DNA from: Streptoalloteichus hindustanus
GTDB taxonomy: Bacteria; Actinomycetota; Actinomycetes; Mycobacteriales; Pseudonocardiaceae
NCBI RefSeq assembly: GCF_900129375.1
Contig: NZ_FQVN01000011.1
Coordinates: 1-64,000 of the forward strand
DNA length: 64,000 nucleotides
Direction: 5' to 3'
Positions 1 to 8,786 of this stretch are shown piece by piece. A program made the translations under genes and the position numbers. The stretch's first letter is position 1. Each line of letters starts with the position of its first letter. The notes beneath the pieces were generated by a model. The model was given only the letters and a program-made list of their open reading frames with translations, was not told the origin of the DNA and did not search any database.

Positions 1-452
1 GACCGCGCCAACACCACCTTCTCGAACTCACCGGACCGCATCCGCGCCACCGCCCGCGCCACCGCCGACAGATGTGCCTCCGGCTCCGGCACCGGTCGAA
101 CGTCGAAGTCCAACGCCGGAGCGCGATCGTCCACAATGGACATGTTGACGGAGATCGGTTCGGTGCGGCGGAAACGGTGTGGCACCACGAGATGAGCCGG
201 CTGGCCGTGGTCGAACGGCACGGCGCCGATGACGACCGGGCTTTCGTGGCCGGCCTCCGCCGCCGCGCGCAGCGCGGCGACGACGCGAACCGGGAGGTCG
301 GCCAGCTCGTCCGCGCCGCTGGCCGGCGCAACCGTGGTCACCGCGCCCTCCGCGAGGAGGGTGTGACGCGGCGAGGCGAAGAACGCTGTTCCCGTCCGGT
401 ACTCGGCGAGAAGGTCTCGCTCGGTCGGGATGGCGGCGACATCAAGGGACAC
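1..452 (-). CDS. dhbC: Isochorismate synthase, N-terminal part (cut by window edge)
   Basis: This enzyme of the EntC/DhbC/MenF family converts chorismate to isochorismate, the first committed step to 2,3-dihydroxybenzoate or salicylate. About 150 N-terminal residues are visible and the gene runs off the left edge. The reading frame ends inside a KVVLAR motif, which is typical of the start of the chorismate-binding domain. I place the start at the GTG at 452-450 (VSLDVAAIPTERDLL), because a GGAG ribosome binding site lies about 8 nt upstream. It sits 270 bp downstream of the DAHP synthase gene on the same strand, and a terminator-like hairpin lies between them, so it may have its own promoter. 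Together with the aryl carrier protein and NRPS it implies an aryl-capped siderophore. The sequence does not decide between dihydroxybenzoate and salicylate. Confidence 0.88.
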   Translation of the reverse strand, partial: MSLDVAAIPTERDLLAEYRTGTAFFASPRHTLLAEGAVTTVAPASGADELADLPVRVVAALRAAAEAGHESPVVIGAVPFDHGQPAHLVVPHRFRRTEPISVNMSIVDDRAPALDFDVRPVPEPEAHLSAVARAVARMRSGEFEKVVLAR

Positions 453-544
453 GACGTTGCTGCTCCGTTCTGCGGGACATCCGCACCGGTGGTGACCACG
501 GCGGGGAAGCGCCAGGAAGCACCACGAACACCTGCTGGTCCTCG

Positions 545-564
545 TCGCGTGCGAGCGCACGCGA
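545..564. terminator. Short perfect hairpin between isochorismate synthase and DAHP synthase genes
   Basis: TCGCGTGC and GCACGCGA form an 8-bp perfect stem around a GAGC tetraloop. It lies about 90 bp upstream of the isochorismate synthase start and has no U-tract. It could be a leader structure or a weak terminator. Confidence 0.3.
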
Positions 565-682
565 GTCCTGTGATCGGTCCTCGTGTCCGCGCGGTGCGAC
601 GTCGTGCGCACGGCGGACCGCTCCTCGGTCGCGTGTCGTCGTACGGCGGAGGAGAAGCGCCTGGTCGGCGTCGTTCGGGTGT

Positions 683-716
683 CGGGGTGGACCGGGACGG
701 GCCCCGGCCCACCCCG
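683..716 (-). terminator. Hairpin directly downstream of DAHP synthase stop
   Basis: CGGGGTGG and CCACCCCG form an 8-bp perfect stem with a GC-rich loop, starting 7 nt after the DAHP synthase stop codon. There is no U-tract, as is usual for actinobacterial intrinsic terminators. It may separate DAHP synthase transcription from the isochorismate synthase gene. Confidence 0.4.
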
Positions 717-722
717 GTCGGG

Positions 723-1838
723 TCAGACCCGCGCGGGCACGAGGTCCGCGCTGTGCCTCCTGGCGCGTGCGGCCTCGGCCAACGTGCGGAGCACGTCGAC
801 GGACACGTCCCAGCCCATGCAGGCGTCGGTGACGCTCTGGCCGAACGTCAGCGCGCGGCCGGGCGCGATGTCCTGGCGGCCCGGCTCCAGGAAGCTCTCC
901 AGCGCCACGCCCCGGATCGCGAGCTGGCCCTCCGCGATCTGCTCGGCGAGTTCCTCGGCCACCACGCGCTGCCGTTCGTGGCACTTCCCGCTGTTGCCGT
1001 GGCTGGCGTCCACCACCAGCCGTTCCGGCAGGCCCGCCGCGCGGAGGCGGCGCACCACGTCGTGCACGTGCTCCGCGCCGTAGTTCGGACCGTCCGCGCC
1101 GCCCCGCAGCACGACGTGGCAGTGCTCGTTGCCGCTGGTGCGCAGCACCGCGACCGCGCCGCCGTCCTCGACGCCCAGGTAGGCGTGCGATGCGGCGGCG
1201 GACCGCACGGCGTCCACGGCCACCTGGACCGAGCCGCTCGTGCCGTTCTTCATGCCCACCGGCATCGGCAGGCCGCTGGCGAGCTGCCGGTGCACCTGGC
1301 TCTCCACGGTGCGCGCGCCGATCGCCGCCCAGGACACCAGGTCCCCCAGGTAGCCGGGGCTGATCGGGCTGAGCCACTCGCACGCCGTGGGCAGGCCGAG
1401 CTCGGAGATCTCCACCAGCAGCGCCCGCGCCCGGCGCAGGCCGTCCTCGACGGCGTACCCGCCGTCCAGACCGGGGTCGACGAGCAGCCCCGGCCAGCCG
1501 AGCACGGTCCTCGGCTTCTCGAAGTAGGTCCGCATGACCACGACGAGGTCGTCGGCGAGCTCGTCGGCGGCGCCGCGCAACACCTTCGCGTAGGCCAGGG
1601 CGGAGTCGACGTCGTGGACCGAGCACGGCCCCACGAAGACGAGCAGCCGCTCGTCGACGCCGTCCAGCACCTGGCGCACGGCCTCCCGCCCGGCGAGGAC
1701 CGTCGCCGCCGCGGTGTCGGTCACCGGCAGCAGCTCGGCCAGCGACGTCGGGGCGGGCAACCGCTCCGCCACCGTCGTGCCGCCCGCGCCGACCGCCGGT
1801 GGTCCCTGATCCACGTCCTCGGAACGTAAGTTGACCAT
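723..1838 (-). CDS. aroG: 3-deoxy-7-phosphoheptulonate synthase, type I (AroG-like)
   Basis: This cytosolic enzyme condenses phosphoenolpyruvate and erythrose 4-phosphate, the entry step of the shikimate pathway. Its 371 residues fit the type I family. GPCSVHD (residues 70-76), KPRT (about 109-112) and the MPVGMKNGTSG segment are the phosphosugar and PEP binding motifs. The C-terminal DASHGNSGK is also typical. The ATG start has a strong GGAGGGGG site upstream. It lies 80 bp downstream of the NRPS gene in the same direction. Many actinomycetes rely on the type II enzyme for primary metabolism, so this copy is probably a dedicated supplier of chorismate to the adjacent isochorismate synthase. 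That role is inference from context. Confidence 0.95.
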   Translation of the reverse strand: MVNLRSEDVDQGPPAVGAGGTTVAERLPAPTSLAELLPVTDTAAATVLAGREAVRQVLDGVDERLLVFVGPCSVHDVDSALAYAKVLRGAADELADDLVVVMRTYFEKPRTVLGWPGLLVDPGLDGGYAVEDGLRRARALLVEISELGLPTACEWLSPISPGYLGDLVSWAAIGARTVESQVHRQLASGLPMPVGMKNGTSGSVQVAVDAVRSAAASHAYLGVEDGGAVAVLRTSGNEHCHVVLRGGADGPNYGAEHVHDVVRRLRAAGLPERLVVDASHGNSGKCHERQRVVAEELAEQIAEGQLAIRGVALESFLEPGRQDIAPGRALTFGQSVTDACMGWDVSVDVLRTLAEAARARRHSADLVPARV

Positions 1839-1860
1839 GTCTTTGCCCCCTCCAGTTCCC

Positions 1861-1881
1861 GCCGGGGATCAGTCCCCCGGC
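1861..1881 (-). terminator. Hairpin between NRPS and DAHP synthase genes
   Basis: GCCGGGG and CCCCGGC form a perfect 7-bp stem with a 7-nt loop in the 80-bp gap. It lies upstream of the DAHP synthase ribosome binding site and may act as a partial attenuator within one transcription unit. Confidence 0.3.
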
Positions 1882-1918
1882 AGGGGTTCGGCGCTGGGCG
1901 GTGCGAACCGGCCCCGGA

Positions 1919-4900
1919 TCACCGCTCCACGCCGTTGTCGTCGGACTCCTCGGCGAGCAGCGCCGCCAGTTCCTCGGGGGACAGCCGCTCGATTTCCTGG
2001 TGGTACCGCGCGATCTCCTCAAGGCCGCCCCGCTCGGACTCGGCCTCGGTCATGGCCGCCGCCATCCCGGCGACCGTCGGCGAGCCGAACACCATGCGCA
2101 GCGAGATCTCCGCGTCCTCGAAGATCTCCCGGAGCGCCTTGACGATCCCGGTCGCGGCGATCGAGTCGCCGCCGATGGCGAAGAACTCCTCGTGCACGCC
2201 GACGTGGTCCAGGCCGAGCCGCTCGGCCCAGACCGAGGCGACGACCTCCTCCAGCGCCGAGCGGGGTTCGCCGTCTCCGTCCACAGTGGACTGATCACCC
2301 CAGGTGGACGTGCCCACCCCCGGGTCGGGCAGCGCCGACCGGTCCACCTTTCCGTTGGGGGTCAACGGCATCCGGTCGAGCACGGTCACCGACGCCGGCA
2401 CCATGTGCTCCGGCAGCAGCGCCCGCACGTGCTCGCGCAGCTCGGTCGCGTCGGGCGCGTCGTGGCCGGCGGCCGCCGTCACGTACGCGACCAGCGCCTG
2501 GTAGCCCTTCCGGTCCCCGTGCTCGACGGCCCGCGCGACCGCGATGCCCACCGCGGGGTGGCTGCCCAACGCGGTCTCGACCTCGCCCAGCTCGATCCGC
2601 TGGCCGCGGATCTTGACCTGGAAGTCCGCGCGGCCGACGAACTCGATCGTCCCGTCGGGCCGGTACCGGCCGAGGTCGCCGGTGCGGTACAGCCGCTCCC
2701 CGGTCCCCGGGTGCGTCAGGAACGCCGCCGCCGTCCGCTCCTCGTCCCCCCAGTAGCCCCTCGCCACACCGGGACCGGCGCAGTACATCGTCCCGGTGAC
2801 CCAGTCCGGACACGCCTCCAGCCGCTCGTTGAGGACGTAATAGCTGGTGTTGGCGATCGGCTTGCCGTAGGGCACGCTGCGCCACTCCGGGTCGATCTCC
2901 CCGATCCGGTGCCAGATGTTCCACAACGTGGTCTCGGTCGGCCCGCCGACGCTGACCACCTCGATCCCGGTCCCGAGCCGGGTCAACGTCCTCGGCACGG
3001 CCAGCGGGATCCAGTCGCCGCCCAGCAGCGCCAGGCGCAGCGAGGAGATCAGCTCCGCCCGGTCGCCCAGGTCGGTGAGCAGCATCTCCATCATGGCCGG
3101 CACCGAGTTCCACACGGTCACGCCGTGCCGGTGGATCAGCTCCGCCCAGTGCGTGGCGTCGCGCGTGCCGTCGGCGTCCGGCACGACCACGGTTCCCCCG
3201 GCGCCGAGCACGCCGAACAGGTCGAACAACGACATGTCGTGGTGCAGCGCGGTGAGCGCGACGCACCGGTCCTCCGGTCCGATCCCGAACTCGCGGATCG
3301 TCTCCACCAGGCAGTTCACCAGGCCGCGGTGCTCGATCATCACGCCCTTGGGGCGGCCGGTGGAGCCGGAGGTGAACAACACGTAGGCCAGGTCGCCCGG
3401 CTCGGCGGTGGCCGGCAGCGGCTCGGCGGGCAGCTCCGCCGGCAGCGGCTGGTCCACGTCGAGGAAGGTCAGCCCGTCCGGCCAGTCCAGCCGCTCGCGA
3501 ACCCGGGTCTGGGTCAGCACCAGGTCGACCCGGCCCTGCTCCAGGATGTCGCGGACCCGGGCCGACGGCGCGGCCGCGTCGATCGGCAGGTAGGCGGCGC
3601 CGGCGAACAGCACGCCGTAGGCCGCGACGGCCTGCTCCCAGCCCTTCTCCATGACGATCGCGACCAGCCGGTCGCGGCCGGCGCCGTGCCCATGTCCGTG
3701 CCCGTGCCCGTGCCCGTGCCCGTGCAGCCAGTGGCCCACGCGCATCGCCGTGTCGTGAAGCTCCCGGAAGGTGAGCGTGCGGTCGGCGGCGATGACGGCC
3801 GGGTGGTCCGGCCGCCGCTCGACCTGCTCCTGGAACAGGCTCTGCACGAGCACGTCGGGGATCTCCCGCCGCACCCCGTTGTCCCCGGCCCACCGCCGCG
3901 CCTGCTCGGGCGGCAGCAGTTCCAGGTCCGACGCCGCCCACGCGGCCTCGTCGGTGGCCAGCCGGGACAGCAGACCGCGGAACGCCGCGAACATGTCGTC
4001 GACGACGCCGTCGGGGAACAGCTCCGCGACGACGTCCCAGTTGAGGTGCAGTTCGCCCTGCCGCTCGTCGACCTGGACGTCGAAGTACACCTGCGGGGTC
4101 TGCGAGACACCGAAGACCTGCGGGAGCTGCCGGTCCAGGAAGGTGGGCTCGCCCCCGGCGAAGGCCAGCGTGCTGGTGAGCACGACGGGCATCCGCGCGC
4201 CCTCGGTCGCGCCGTGTAGCCGGCTCAGCTCGCGCAGCAGCCGCACCCCGCTGACCTGCTGGTGCTGGAGGTCCCGCCAGAGCTGGCGCTGGACGCGCCG
4301 CGCGCGGTCCTCGAACGAGCCCGGCTCCCGGTTGTCGACCTCGACCAGGGTGAACGACGCGAACTCGCCGACCACCTCGTCCACCTGCGGGTGCACCGGG
4401 AACCGGTTCATCCGCGGGACGTTGATCGTGAAGTGCGCCCCGCGGCTCCACCGGGTCAGGACCTCGGCGAACGCGGCGATCAGCAGACCGGTCGGGGTGA
4501 GCCGGGCCTGCGCCGCCCTGGCTTTCAGCGCCGACCATCGATCCTTGTCCACAGTGGTGTCCCACCGGACGAACCTCGGGTGCGTCACCGAACCCGGGTC
4601 CTTCGCCAGCGGCAGCCGCGGCGCGTCCGGCAGCTCGGGCAGCCGGGCCGCCCAGTACTCCTCGGCCCTGCGGTGCGCGGCGGAGTCGCGGGCGGCCTCC
4701 TCCGCGAGCACGTAGTCGCGGAAGGTCAGCTCCAGCGGCGGGAGCTCGACGTCCGGGTCCTCGTAGTACCGGGACAGGTCGGTCATCATCAGCCGGAAGC
4801 TCGCGGCGTCGGTGACCAGCGCGTCGAAGCTCAGGTACACCCGGCAGCGCCGGTCGTCGAGGCGGGCGGCCACCACCGAGAACAGCGGCCACCGGTCCAC

Positions 4901-5272
4901 CGGCCGAACCTCGTGCGACAGCCGCTCGCGCAGCGCGTCCAGGCCGGCCCGCACCTCCTCGGGCGGCCGTCCGCGCAGGTCGACCACCTCCACCGAGAAC
5001 GGTGGCACGTCCGCCAGCACCCGCTGTTGGTGGGTGTCGGGCAGCACGACGGCGCGCAGCATGTCGTGCCGGTCGATCACTCGCCGCCACGCGGCGTCGA
5101 ACCGGGCGAGATCCAGCTCGCCCTCCAGCTCCACGTACTCGTGCGTGGAGACGTTGCCCAGCTCGAAGACGTCCGTCCGCCCCAGGACGTACGCCTGCTG
5201 GGTGTCGGTCAGCGGGAACGGCGCGAACCGCTCACCACCGACACCGGTCCCAGTCGGTCCGGCATGGACCAT
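1919..5272 (-). CDS. Nonribosomal peptide synthetase, Cy-A-PCP, cysteine-type code
   Basis: This single-module 1117-residue NRPS has an N-terminal heterocyclization (Cy) domain (about residues 10-450), an adenylation domain (about 475-960) and a carrier domain (about 1010-1090). The Cy assignment rests on the DALVTD (DxxxxD) motif near residue 150, which replaces the HHxxxDG of ordinary condensation domains. The A domain shows FTSGSTGRPKG near residue 632, GPTETT, and YRTGDLGRYRPDG. The carrier serine is in GGDSIAATG near residue 1036. My manual reading of the ten specificity positions gives about DMFNLGVLWK, closest to cysteine codes of the DLYNLSLIWK type. Cyclization of an aryl-Cys to a thiazoline would follow. 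No thioesterase or further module is present, so partners must lie to the left. A (Gly-His)6 run interrupts the A domain near residue 520. Confidence 0.93.
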   Translation of the reverse strand: MVHAGPTGTGVGGERFAPFPLTDTQQAYVLGRTDVFELGNVSTHEYVELEGELDLARFDAAWRRVIDRHDMLRAVVLPDTHQQRVLADVPPFSVEVVDLRGRPPEEVRAGLDALRERLSHEVRPVDRWPLFSVVAARLDDRRCRVYLSFDALVTDAASFRLMMTDLSRYYEDPDVELPPLELTFRDYVLAEEAARDSAAHRRAEEYWAARLPELPDAPRLPLAKDPGSVTHPRFVRWDTTVDKDRWSALKARAAQARLTPTGLLIAAFAEVLTRWSRGAHFTINVPRMNRFPVHPQVDEVVGEFASFTLVEVDNREPGSFEDRARRVQRQLWRDLQHQQVSGVRLLRELSRLHGATEGARMPVVLTSTLAFAGGEPTFLDRQLPQVFGVSQTPQVYFDVQVDERQGELHLNWDVVAELFPDGVVDDMFAAFRGLLSRLATDEAAWAASDLELLPPEQARRWAGDNGVRREIPDVLVQSLFQEQVERRPDHPAVIAADRTLTFRELHDTAMRVGHWLHGHGHGHGHGHGHGAGRDRLVAIVMEKGWEQAVAAYGVLFAGAAYLPIDAAAPSARVRDILEQGRVDLVLTQTRVRERLDWPDGLTFLDVDQPLPAELPAEPLPATAEPGDLAYVLFTSGSTGRPKGVMIEHRGLVNCLVETIREFGIGPEDRCVALTALHHDMSLFDLFGVLGAGGTVVVPDADGTRDATHWAELIHRHGVTVWNSVPAMMEMLLTDLGDRAELISSLRLALLGGDWIPLAVPRTLTRLGTGIEVVSVGGPTETTLWNIWHRIGEIDPEWRSVPYGKPIANTSYYVLNERLEACPDWVTGTMYCAGPGVARGYWGDEERTAAAFLTHPGTGERLYRTGDLGRYRPDGTIEFVGRADFQVKIRGQRIELGEVETALGSHPAVGIAVARAVEHGDRKGYQALVAYVTAAAGHDAPDATELREHVRALLPEHMVPASVTVLDRMPLTPNGKVDRSALPDPGVGTSTWGDQSTVDGDGEPRSALEEVVASVWAERLGLDHVGVHEEFFAIGGDSIAATGIVKALREIFEDAEISLRMVFGSPTVAGMAAAMTEAESERGGLEEIARYHQEIERLSPEELAALLAEESDDNGVER
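3685..3726 (-). repeat. Hexanucleotide repeat encoding (Gly-His)n inside the NRPS A domain
   Basis: Seven consecutive 6-bp units, mostly CGTGCC on the plus strand, encode alternating His and Gly. They sit between the A1 and A2 core motifs of the adenylation domain. The run keeps the frame and looks like a slippage-prone microsatellite. Confidence 0.85.
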
Positions 5273-5749
5273 GAATCGTCACTCTCCCCAGAAATCGACG
5301 ATCCGCGAACACGCGCACGGGCCGCGTCGACCCGAGCGGGGTCGCGCCACGCGGGCGACGCGCACCGATTCACGGTGCCGGGACCCGGTGTGGCGACCGC
5401 GCGAAGAGATGAATTGGCGAAGTCCCACGGCGCGCGACGGCGACGGAAAACCACCCCACGACGTCGTGGAAACAAATTGCTGCGTGAAGCACGCGGAGCG
5501 GCGCCCCAAGAAATAACCGCCCGCGACGGCGTCGTCCCCACACCGCCGTCATTCAGTCATGCGCTCGTCAGTGCCGTTCACTGGTGCCGTTCATTAGGCC
5601 GTCAGTCGGCGTCGGGCGTGCGGCGGCCGCGCGAAACCAACGCGCGAAACCGGCGGCGCATCACCCGGCTGAATCCCCGGTGCCGCGGACCGTTCCCGCC
5701 CCAGGAACCGGTCCGGGTCCCATCCCGGTGGTCGTTCTCCGGACGGCCC
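5273..5749. other. 477-bp non-coding leader between ArCP and NRPS genes, with a perfect palindrome
   Basis: I see no convincing gene on either strand here, although both flanking genes belong to the same cluster and direction. A perfect 14-bp palindrome, CCACGACGTCGTGG, lies at 5456-5469. A GGGGAGAG site near 5283-5290 serves the NRPS ATG. The length suggests a separate NRPS promoter and regulator site. No MbtH-like small gene is encoded. Confidence 0.5.
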
Positions 5750-6013
5750 TCAGCCGTCCGCGCGCGGCGCCCCTTCGACGAGCCGCCACCACTCGGCGAG
5801 CGTCGGCCGCTCGGCGAGCTCCACGAACTGCAGTTCGACCCCGTGTTGTTGGAGCCCGTTCACCAGAACCATCATCCGGACCGAGTCCAGTCCGAGTTCG
5901 AAGAGGTTGTCGTCGTCGGCGATCTCCTCCCGAGCCACTCCCAGAAGTTCCGCGACCGCGGAACGGAGCCCTTCCGACGTGAGCCCCTCGGCCAGCCCCT
6001 CAAGCACGTCCAT
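5750..6013 (-). CDS. Stand-alone aryl carrier protein (EntB ArCP-like)
   Basis: This 87-residue carrier protein holds the activated aryl acid (dihydroxybenzoate or salicylate) as a phosphopantetheine thioester for the Cy-A-PCP synthetase. The attachment serine is in ELGLDSVRMM, and the flanking FVELAERPTLAEWW segment closely resembles the C-terminal ArCP of EntB (FVMLAKNPTIDAWW). In EntB and its relatives this domain is fused to isochorismatase. Here it is a separate small gene. I chose the ATG at 6013 (MDVLEGLAEG) because the upstream in-frame extension is low-complexity and unlike the family. A TATACA element ends 6 nt before this ATG, so the mRNA may be nearly leaderless. Confidence 0.88.
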   Translation of the reverse strand: MDVLEGLAEGLTSEGLRSAVAELLGVAREEIADDDNLFELGLDSVRMMVLVNGLQQHGVELQFVELAERPTLAEWWRLVEGAPRADG

Positions 6014-6275
6014 GCCATCTGTATACCACCGGCGAGCGAGCCGGAGCCAGATTCCGAAATCACTCTTCCAGGGGTTCGCCCAAACGGGCGACAGCGACCA
6101 TCGTTCGCTTGTCGGCAATAGGTTCCACCGCCCTGACGGGCCGCGGACGAAAGCATGAAAAAGCAACTACGACGACACCGGACGGCCGCCCGACGAATAG
6201 GCGCGCGGGAAAGTGATCAGGCACACCGGTAAATAATCCTGTCAAAAAACTTTCGTATTTGTGCGAAGTTTTTCC
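6014..6275 (-). promoter_or_regulatory. AT-richer promoter region upstream of the ArCP gene
   Basis: This 262-bp gap is clearly less GC-rich than its surroundings. On the minus strand a TTGACA hexamer lies at 6245-6240, but no good -10 element follows at the normal spacing. It probably contains the start of the ArCP-NRPS transcript. The exact promoter is not resolved. Confidence 0.35.
6244..6273 (-). terminator. Terminator-like hairpin 3 nt after the TetR gene stop
   Basis: On the minus strand AAAAACTTCG pairs with CGAAAGTTTTT around an 8-nt loop, with one bulged base. The A-rich and U-rich arms make this one of the few terminators here resembling a classical rho-independent site. It probably ends the transporter-TetR transcript. 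Confidence 0.55.
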
Positions 6276-6983
6276 TCACCCCGCTTCCGGTTCGTCGGTC
6301 GCTTTCGCCTCGACCCGGAGGCGGCAGCCGTCCACGGCGAGCTCCAGCTTGCGGAGGAACCACTCCCTCGGCCCGGCGAGGGCGTGGCGCACCGGCTCCC
6401 GCAGCCGGGGGTCCAACCGGTCCACCCAGGACTCCGGGTCGGCGCCGGCGGCCCGGCGCCGCGCGCTGACCGCCATCTCCGTGGCCAGGTCCCAGACCAG
6501 GTCGACGGCGAGCACCGCCTCGTGCGGGTCGAACCCCATGCCGAGCAGGTCCACCGCCATCCGGTCGAACCGCCGGACGGTGGCGGTCAGCGGGACCCGC
6601 GCGGTCATGACCTCCTCGGCGAGGCCGGGGTGCGCGGCGAACAGCCGCCACAACGCGTCGCCCGCCGCGAGCAGGTAGGCCCGCCAGTCGTCGCCGGCCA
6701 CCGGCCAGCACGCCTTCTCCACGACCCGGTCGACCGCGGCGGCCACCAGCTCGTCCCTCGTCGCCACGTGCCGGTACAGCGTGGACTGCCGCACGCCCAG
6801 CCGCTCCGCCACCGCCACCGAGGTGATGCGGTCGAACCCGACGGCGATCGCGGCGTCGATGATCGCGTCCCGGTCGACGAGCGGAGGACGCCCGGCCCGG
6901 GGCGTGGGGGCGGCACGCCCCGGGCGGGCAGGACGCCGCCTGGGGGACGGCGTGGACGGAGGGACTGCCTCGCGCTCGCTCAT
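6276..6983 (-). CDS. TetR family transcriptional regulator
   Basis: This 235-residue regulator has an N-terminal helix-turn-helix at about residues 37-85 (DAAIAVGFDRITSVAVAERLGVRQSTLYRHVATRDELV). The C-terminal ligand domain resembles the TetR_C type (DLVWDLATEMAVS). The first 35 residues are an Arg/Pro-rich extension. It is the last gene of the transporter operon, 21 bp after the second ABC gene, so it is probably co-transcribed with the exporters or importers it controls. A perfect inverted repeat over the operon promoter (10673-10687) is a good candidate operator. The ligand, perhaps the siderophore or an intermediate, is unknown. Confidence 0.92.
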   Translation of the reverse strand: MSEREAVPPSTPSPRRRPARPGRAAPTPRAGRPPLVDRDAIIDAAIAVGFDRITSVAVAERLGVRQSTLYRHVATRDELVAAAVDRVVEKACWPVAGDDWRAYLLAAGDALWRLFAAHPGLAEEVMTARVPLTATVRRFDRMAVDLLGMGFDPHEAVLAVDLVWDLATEMAVSARRRAAGADPESWVDRLDPRLREPVRHALAGPREWFLRKLELAVDGCRLRVEAKATDEPEAG

Positions 6984-7004
6984 GACGCGATCCTCCGACG
7001 TCGA

Positions 7005-8786
7005 CTACGCGACCGGTGTCACCGACCCGCCGCCGACGGGGCTGGGGCTCCGGTCGCCGCGCAACCGCCAGGTGCCGGCCCGGGAGCGCTCGCGCCAGAA
7101 CGCCGCGTACTGCCCGTCCCTGGCCAGCAGCTCGTCGTGGGTGCCCACCTCGGCGACCCGCCCCCGGCTGTCGAGCACGACGATCTGGTCGGCGGCGACC
7201 ACCGTCTGCAACCGGTGCGCGATCACCAGCATCGTGCGGTCAGCCATCCGGCCCAACGCCTGCTGCACCGCCGCCTCGTTCTGCGGGTCCAGCGCGGCGG
7301 TGGCCTCGTCGAGCAGGACGATCGGGGCGTCCTTGAGGATCGCCCTGGCCAGCGACACCCGCTGCCGCTCGCCGCCGGACAGCGCCGCGCCGCCCTCGCC
7401 GACCCGGGTGTCCCAGCCCTGGGGCAGCCGATGCACGATCTCGTCCACGCCGGCCAGCCGCGCGGCCTCGCGCACCTCGTCGTCGGTCGCGGCGGGCCGG
7501 CCGACCCGGATGTTCTCCGCGATCGTGGCGTCGAACAGGTAGACGTCCTGGAACACCATCGCGAGCTGGGCCACCAGGCTCTCCGAGCCCAGCTCGCGGA
7601 CGTCCACCCCGCCGACCCGCACGCTGCCGGAGTCGACGTCCCAGAACCGGGCGATCAGCCGGGTGACCGTGGTCTTGCCGGAGCCGGACGGGCCGACCAG
7701 CGCGGTCATCGTGCCGGCCGGGACGCGGAAGCTGACCCCGTCCAGCACCGGCCGGCCGGCCGCGCCCTCGTAGGAGAACCGCACGTCGGCCAGCTCGATG
7801 TCCGAGCCCTTCGGCTGGAGCGGCTGGGCGGGCTCGGGCAACGGCGGCGTGGACAGCACCTCGTCCATCCGCTCCAGGCTGGCGCGGGTCGACCGCAGCA
7901 CGCTACCCAGCTCACCGACCTCCACGATCGGCTCGGCGAACCGCACGACCAGCACCAGCAGCGCGATCAGCTCGGCGACGTCGACCGCGCCGCCCAGGGC
8001 GAGGTCCGCGCCGAACACGACGGCCACCGCGACCGCGAGCTGCACGGCCACGGTGAAGACCGCCTTGCCGGGCGCCATGCGCCGGGCGTACCGCCGGGCG
8101 ACGCGGTCCTGCGTCCGCATCGCCTCCTCCAGCGCGGCGTGGTCGGCGCCCACCCGGCCGAACGCCCGCAGGGTCGGCTGGAACCGGGCGAACTCCACGA
8201 TGCGGTCGTTGGCCTCGGCGACGGCCTCGTCCATCGCCTGGTCCGCCCGCGCCACCATGCCGACGGACCAGCGGTGCACCAGGTACAGCACCGGGGCCGC
8301 GACGAGCATCGCCGTCGCCAGCCGCCAGTCGAACAGGAACATCGCGAGCACCACGGTCAGCGGGGTGACGATCCCGCTGAGCAGGGGCTGGAGCTGGTGG
8401 GCGAACAGACCGGTGATCTCCCGGACGCCACTGCTGGCCAGCTTGGCCATCCGCCCGACCCGGCCGCCGGAGAACCAGCCCAGCGGCAGCGTGGCCAGGT
8501 GGTCGCCGATGCGGTGGTAGAGCTGGTTCGCGGCCTCCAGGCCGACCCGGAACCCCTGGAGGGACTGCACGTAGTACGCGACCACGGTGGCCGCCGTCGC
8601 GACGGCGAGCGCGCCGAGCCAGGGCCACGCCCCGGCGACGTCACCGCGCAGCAACGGACGCAGCACCGGCACGAGCAGGACGAAGGTCACGCCCTGCAAG
8701 ACCGCGTAGCAGACCACGGAGGTGAGGAAACGGTGGATCGGCGCGCGGTAGTCGTCGCCCACCACCCGCAGGAGCTGACGGATCAT
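7005..8786 (-). CDS. ABC transporter, fused permease-ATPase, second subunit (YbtQ/IrtB-like)
   Basis: This 593-residue half-transporter has an N-terminal six-helix exporter-fold domain (about residues 15-310) and a C-terminal ATPase. The ATPase shows Walker A GPSGSGKTT near residue 368, signature LSGGERQRVS near 472, Walker B IVLLDEATAALD near 492 and a switch AHR. The start ATG at 8786 shares one base with the upstream stop codon, so the two subunits are translationally coupled and probably form a heterodimer. Paired exporter-fold ABC proteins in aryl-capped siderophore clusters (YbtPQ, IrtAB) import the ferric siderophore despite their fold. Import is the likelier role here, but export cannot be excluded from sequence. 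Confidence 0.9.
   Translation of the reverse strand: MIRQLLRVVGDDYRAPIHRFLTSVVCYAVLQGVTFVLLVPVLRPLLRGDVAGAWPWLGALAVATAATVVAYYVQSLQGFRVGLEAANQLYHRIGDHLATLPLGWFSGGRVGRMAKLASSGVREITGLFAHQLQPLLSGIVTPLTVVLAMFLFDWRLATAMLVAAPVLYLVHRWSVGMVARADQAMDEAVAEANDRIVEFARFQPTLRAFGRVGADHAALEEAMRTQDRVARRYARRMAPGKAVFTVAVQLAVAVAVVFGADLALGGAVDVAELIALLVLVVRFAEPIVEVGELGSVLRSTRASLERMDEVLSTPPLPEPAQPLQPKGSDIELADVRFSYEGAAGRPVLDGVSFRVPAGTMTALVGPSGSGKTTVTRLIARFWDVDSGSVRVGGVDVRELGSESLVAQLAMVFQDVYLFDATIAENIRVGRPAATDDEVREAARLAGVDEIVHRLPQGWDTRVGEGGAALSGGERQRVSLARAILKDAPIVLLDEATAALDPQNEAAVQQALGRMADRTMLVIAHRLQTVVAADQIVVLDSRGRVAEVGTHDELLARDGQYAAFWRERSRAGTWRLRGDRSPSPVGGGSVTPVA

Noticed and set aside
72-1829. Long plus-strand open frame opposite the DAHP synthase and isochorismate synthase genes
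   Set aside because: It is Arg/His/Gly-rich with no domain resemblance and is the antisense shadow of two well-supported genes. Many similar antisense frames exist throughout this GC-rich window.
3685-3726. Direct short repeats as a CRISPR array
   Set aside because: The units are 6 bp, have no spacers, are in frame inside the NRPS gene and encode His-Gly. No CRISPR-like array or cas gene exists in the window.
5273-5749. A possible MbtH-like gene in the gap beside the NRPS
   Set aside because: No frame encodes the NPDGWS-type motif or a 60-75 residue protein with normal codon bias. The open frames are Arg-rich shadows.
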